Assembly (NCBI GenBank): GCA_022564135.1 | Contig: JADFLZ010000192.1 | Coordinates: 1-5,114 of the forward strand | Source of the DNA: Candidatus Zixiibacteriota bacterium | GTDB lineage: Bacteria > Zixibacteria > MSB-5A5 > GN15 > FEB-12 | Length of the DNA: 5,114 bases | Direction of reading: 5' to 3' | In this document: one piece after another, positions 4,898-5,114 of the stretch | Numbering within the stretch: position 1 is the stretch's first letter | Layout of the letters: each line of letters begins with the position of its first letter | Program-made: the position numbers and the translations under genes | Notes under the pieces: model-generated | What the model was told of the DNA's origin: nothing | The model's database searches: none | Seen by the model: only the letters and a program-made list of their open reading frames with translations

Positions 4898-4920
4898 CCC
4901 ACCTTTTAGGTGGGTTCCAG
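4898..4920. repeat. CCCACCT/AGGTGGG hairpin with 18-mer direct repeat copy 2
   Basis: CCCACCT (4898-4904) and AGGTGGG (4908-4914) form a 7-bp stem around TTT. CTTTTAGGTGGGTTCCAG (4903-4920) repeats 4544-4561 with one change. There is no T-run after it, so it is not a normal terminator. Confidence 0.55.
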
Positions 4921-4961
4921 TGGACAATTAATAATTTATTTTTCTCATAACTTTTGAAGCT

Positions 4962-4989
4962 GGGGCAGACGAGGACGTCTGCCGCCCAC
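4962..4989. repeat. 28-nt hairpin repeat, copy 3, with compensatory change
   Basis: The arms are GGCAGAC (4964-4970) and GTCTGCC (4977-4983) with a GAGGAC loop, then GCCCAC. The T-A pair next to the loop in copies 1 and 2 is a C-G pair here, so both sides changed together. The upstream octamer TTGAAGCT (4954-4961) is shared with copy 2. Confidence 0.75.
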
Positions 4990-5034
4990 AGCACGAATCG
5001 TTTTATCAACTATTTCATATAGATAATTATTAGT

Positions 5035-5082
5035 CACCCTGAGCTTGCGCCGTCCTGAGCGAAGCCGAAGGGTCGAAGGGTG
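5035..5082. repeat. Nested palindromic repeat, CACCCTGAGCTTG...TCGAAGGGTG
   Basis: CACCCTGAGCTTG (5035-5047) and TCGAAGGGTG (5073-5082) together spell a short palindromic repeat I recall from many bacterial genomes. Here they are separated by 25 nt (5048-5072) containing CCTGAGCGAAGCCGAAGG, itself a sequence of the same general type. One repeat seems to sit inside the loop of another. Confidence 0.55.
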
Positions 5083-5114
5083 GGAGTAAGTCGATTGCAT
5101 CTGAACTTGGGCAG

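Larger units (their letters stand above)
4482..5114. other. Gene-free stretch packed with palindromic repeats
   Basis: No credible gene is seen in the last 633 bp. The only sizeable open frame (minus strand, 4902-4669) runs through two repeat copies and the 4737-4764 palindrome and encodes nothing recognisable. The stretch holds a terminator-like hairpin, three 28-nt hairpin repeats, a large inverted repeat, a 14-bp-arm palindrome, a duplicated 18-mer and a nested palindromic element. A small CAAAAT/ATTTTG hairpin also lies at 4768-4783. At the very end, TTGGGCAG (5107-5114) may begin one more copy of the 28-nt repeat. Confidence 0.7.

Noticed and set aside
4669..4902. Minus-strand open frame of 77 codons
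   Set aside because: It runs across two 28-nt hairpin repeats and the 4737-4764 palindrome, has no recognisable domain, and its composition follows the repeats.
4701..4989. CRISPR array
   Set aside because: The three repeats are unevenly spaced (starts 125 and 136 nt apart), the spacers between them contain other repeats and are far too long, and no cas gene is present.

Overview
The window reads as a chromosomal segment from an uncultured, probably Gram-negative-type bacterium. I cannot fix the lineage. The mix of an Mn-type superoxide dismutase, a NatAB-like ABC exporter, a penicillin-binding-type peptidase and gene-free stretches full of short palindromic repeats recalls candidate phyla of the FCB/Zixibacteria kind, but that is only an impression. 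Bases 1 to about 350 look clearly more AT-rich than the exporter operon, so the left part may have a different history.

Layout: (1) At the left edge, on the minus strand, is the first 61 codons of a HerA/DUF87-type ATPase gene, cut by the window right in its Walker A motif. (2) A divergent AT-rich intergenic region carries promoter-like elements for both directions and an 8-bp-arm dyad between them. (3) A complete sodA-like gene (348-947) follows, with Mn-type second-shell residues. (4) A 391-bp gene-free stretch (948-1338) holds four diverged members of one short repeat family, three facing one way and one the other, inside what looks like a ~110-bp tandem duplication. (5) Three tightly packed plus-strand genes (1339-4481) encode an ABC ATPase, its ABC-2 permease and an S11-family D,D-peptidase. 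The first two overlap by 8 bp and the last two are 1 bp apart, so they are almost certainly one transcript. (6) From 4482 to the right edge (633 bp) there is no credible gene. A terminator-like hairpin is followed by a dense set of palindromic repeats, including three copies of a 28-nt hairpin with a compensatory base-pair change and one palindrome apparently nested in another.

How the parts work together: SodA removes cytoplasmic superoxide and stands alone. The ATPase and permease should form one exporter (two ATPase plus two permease subunits) of the NatA/NatB class, whose substrate cannot be read from sequence. The co-transcribed peptidase would act on peptidoglycan outside the cytoplasmic membrane, so the operon has a cell-envelope theme. 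The least ordinary content is the repeats, not the complete genes. No clearly new multi-gene system is visible, although the truncated HerA-type gene could belong to one lying outside the window.
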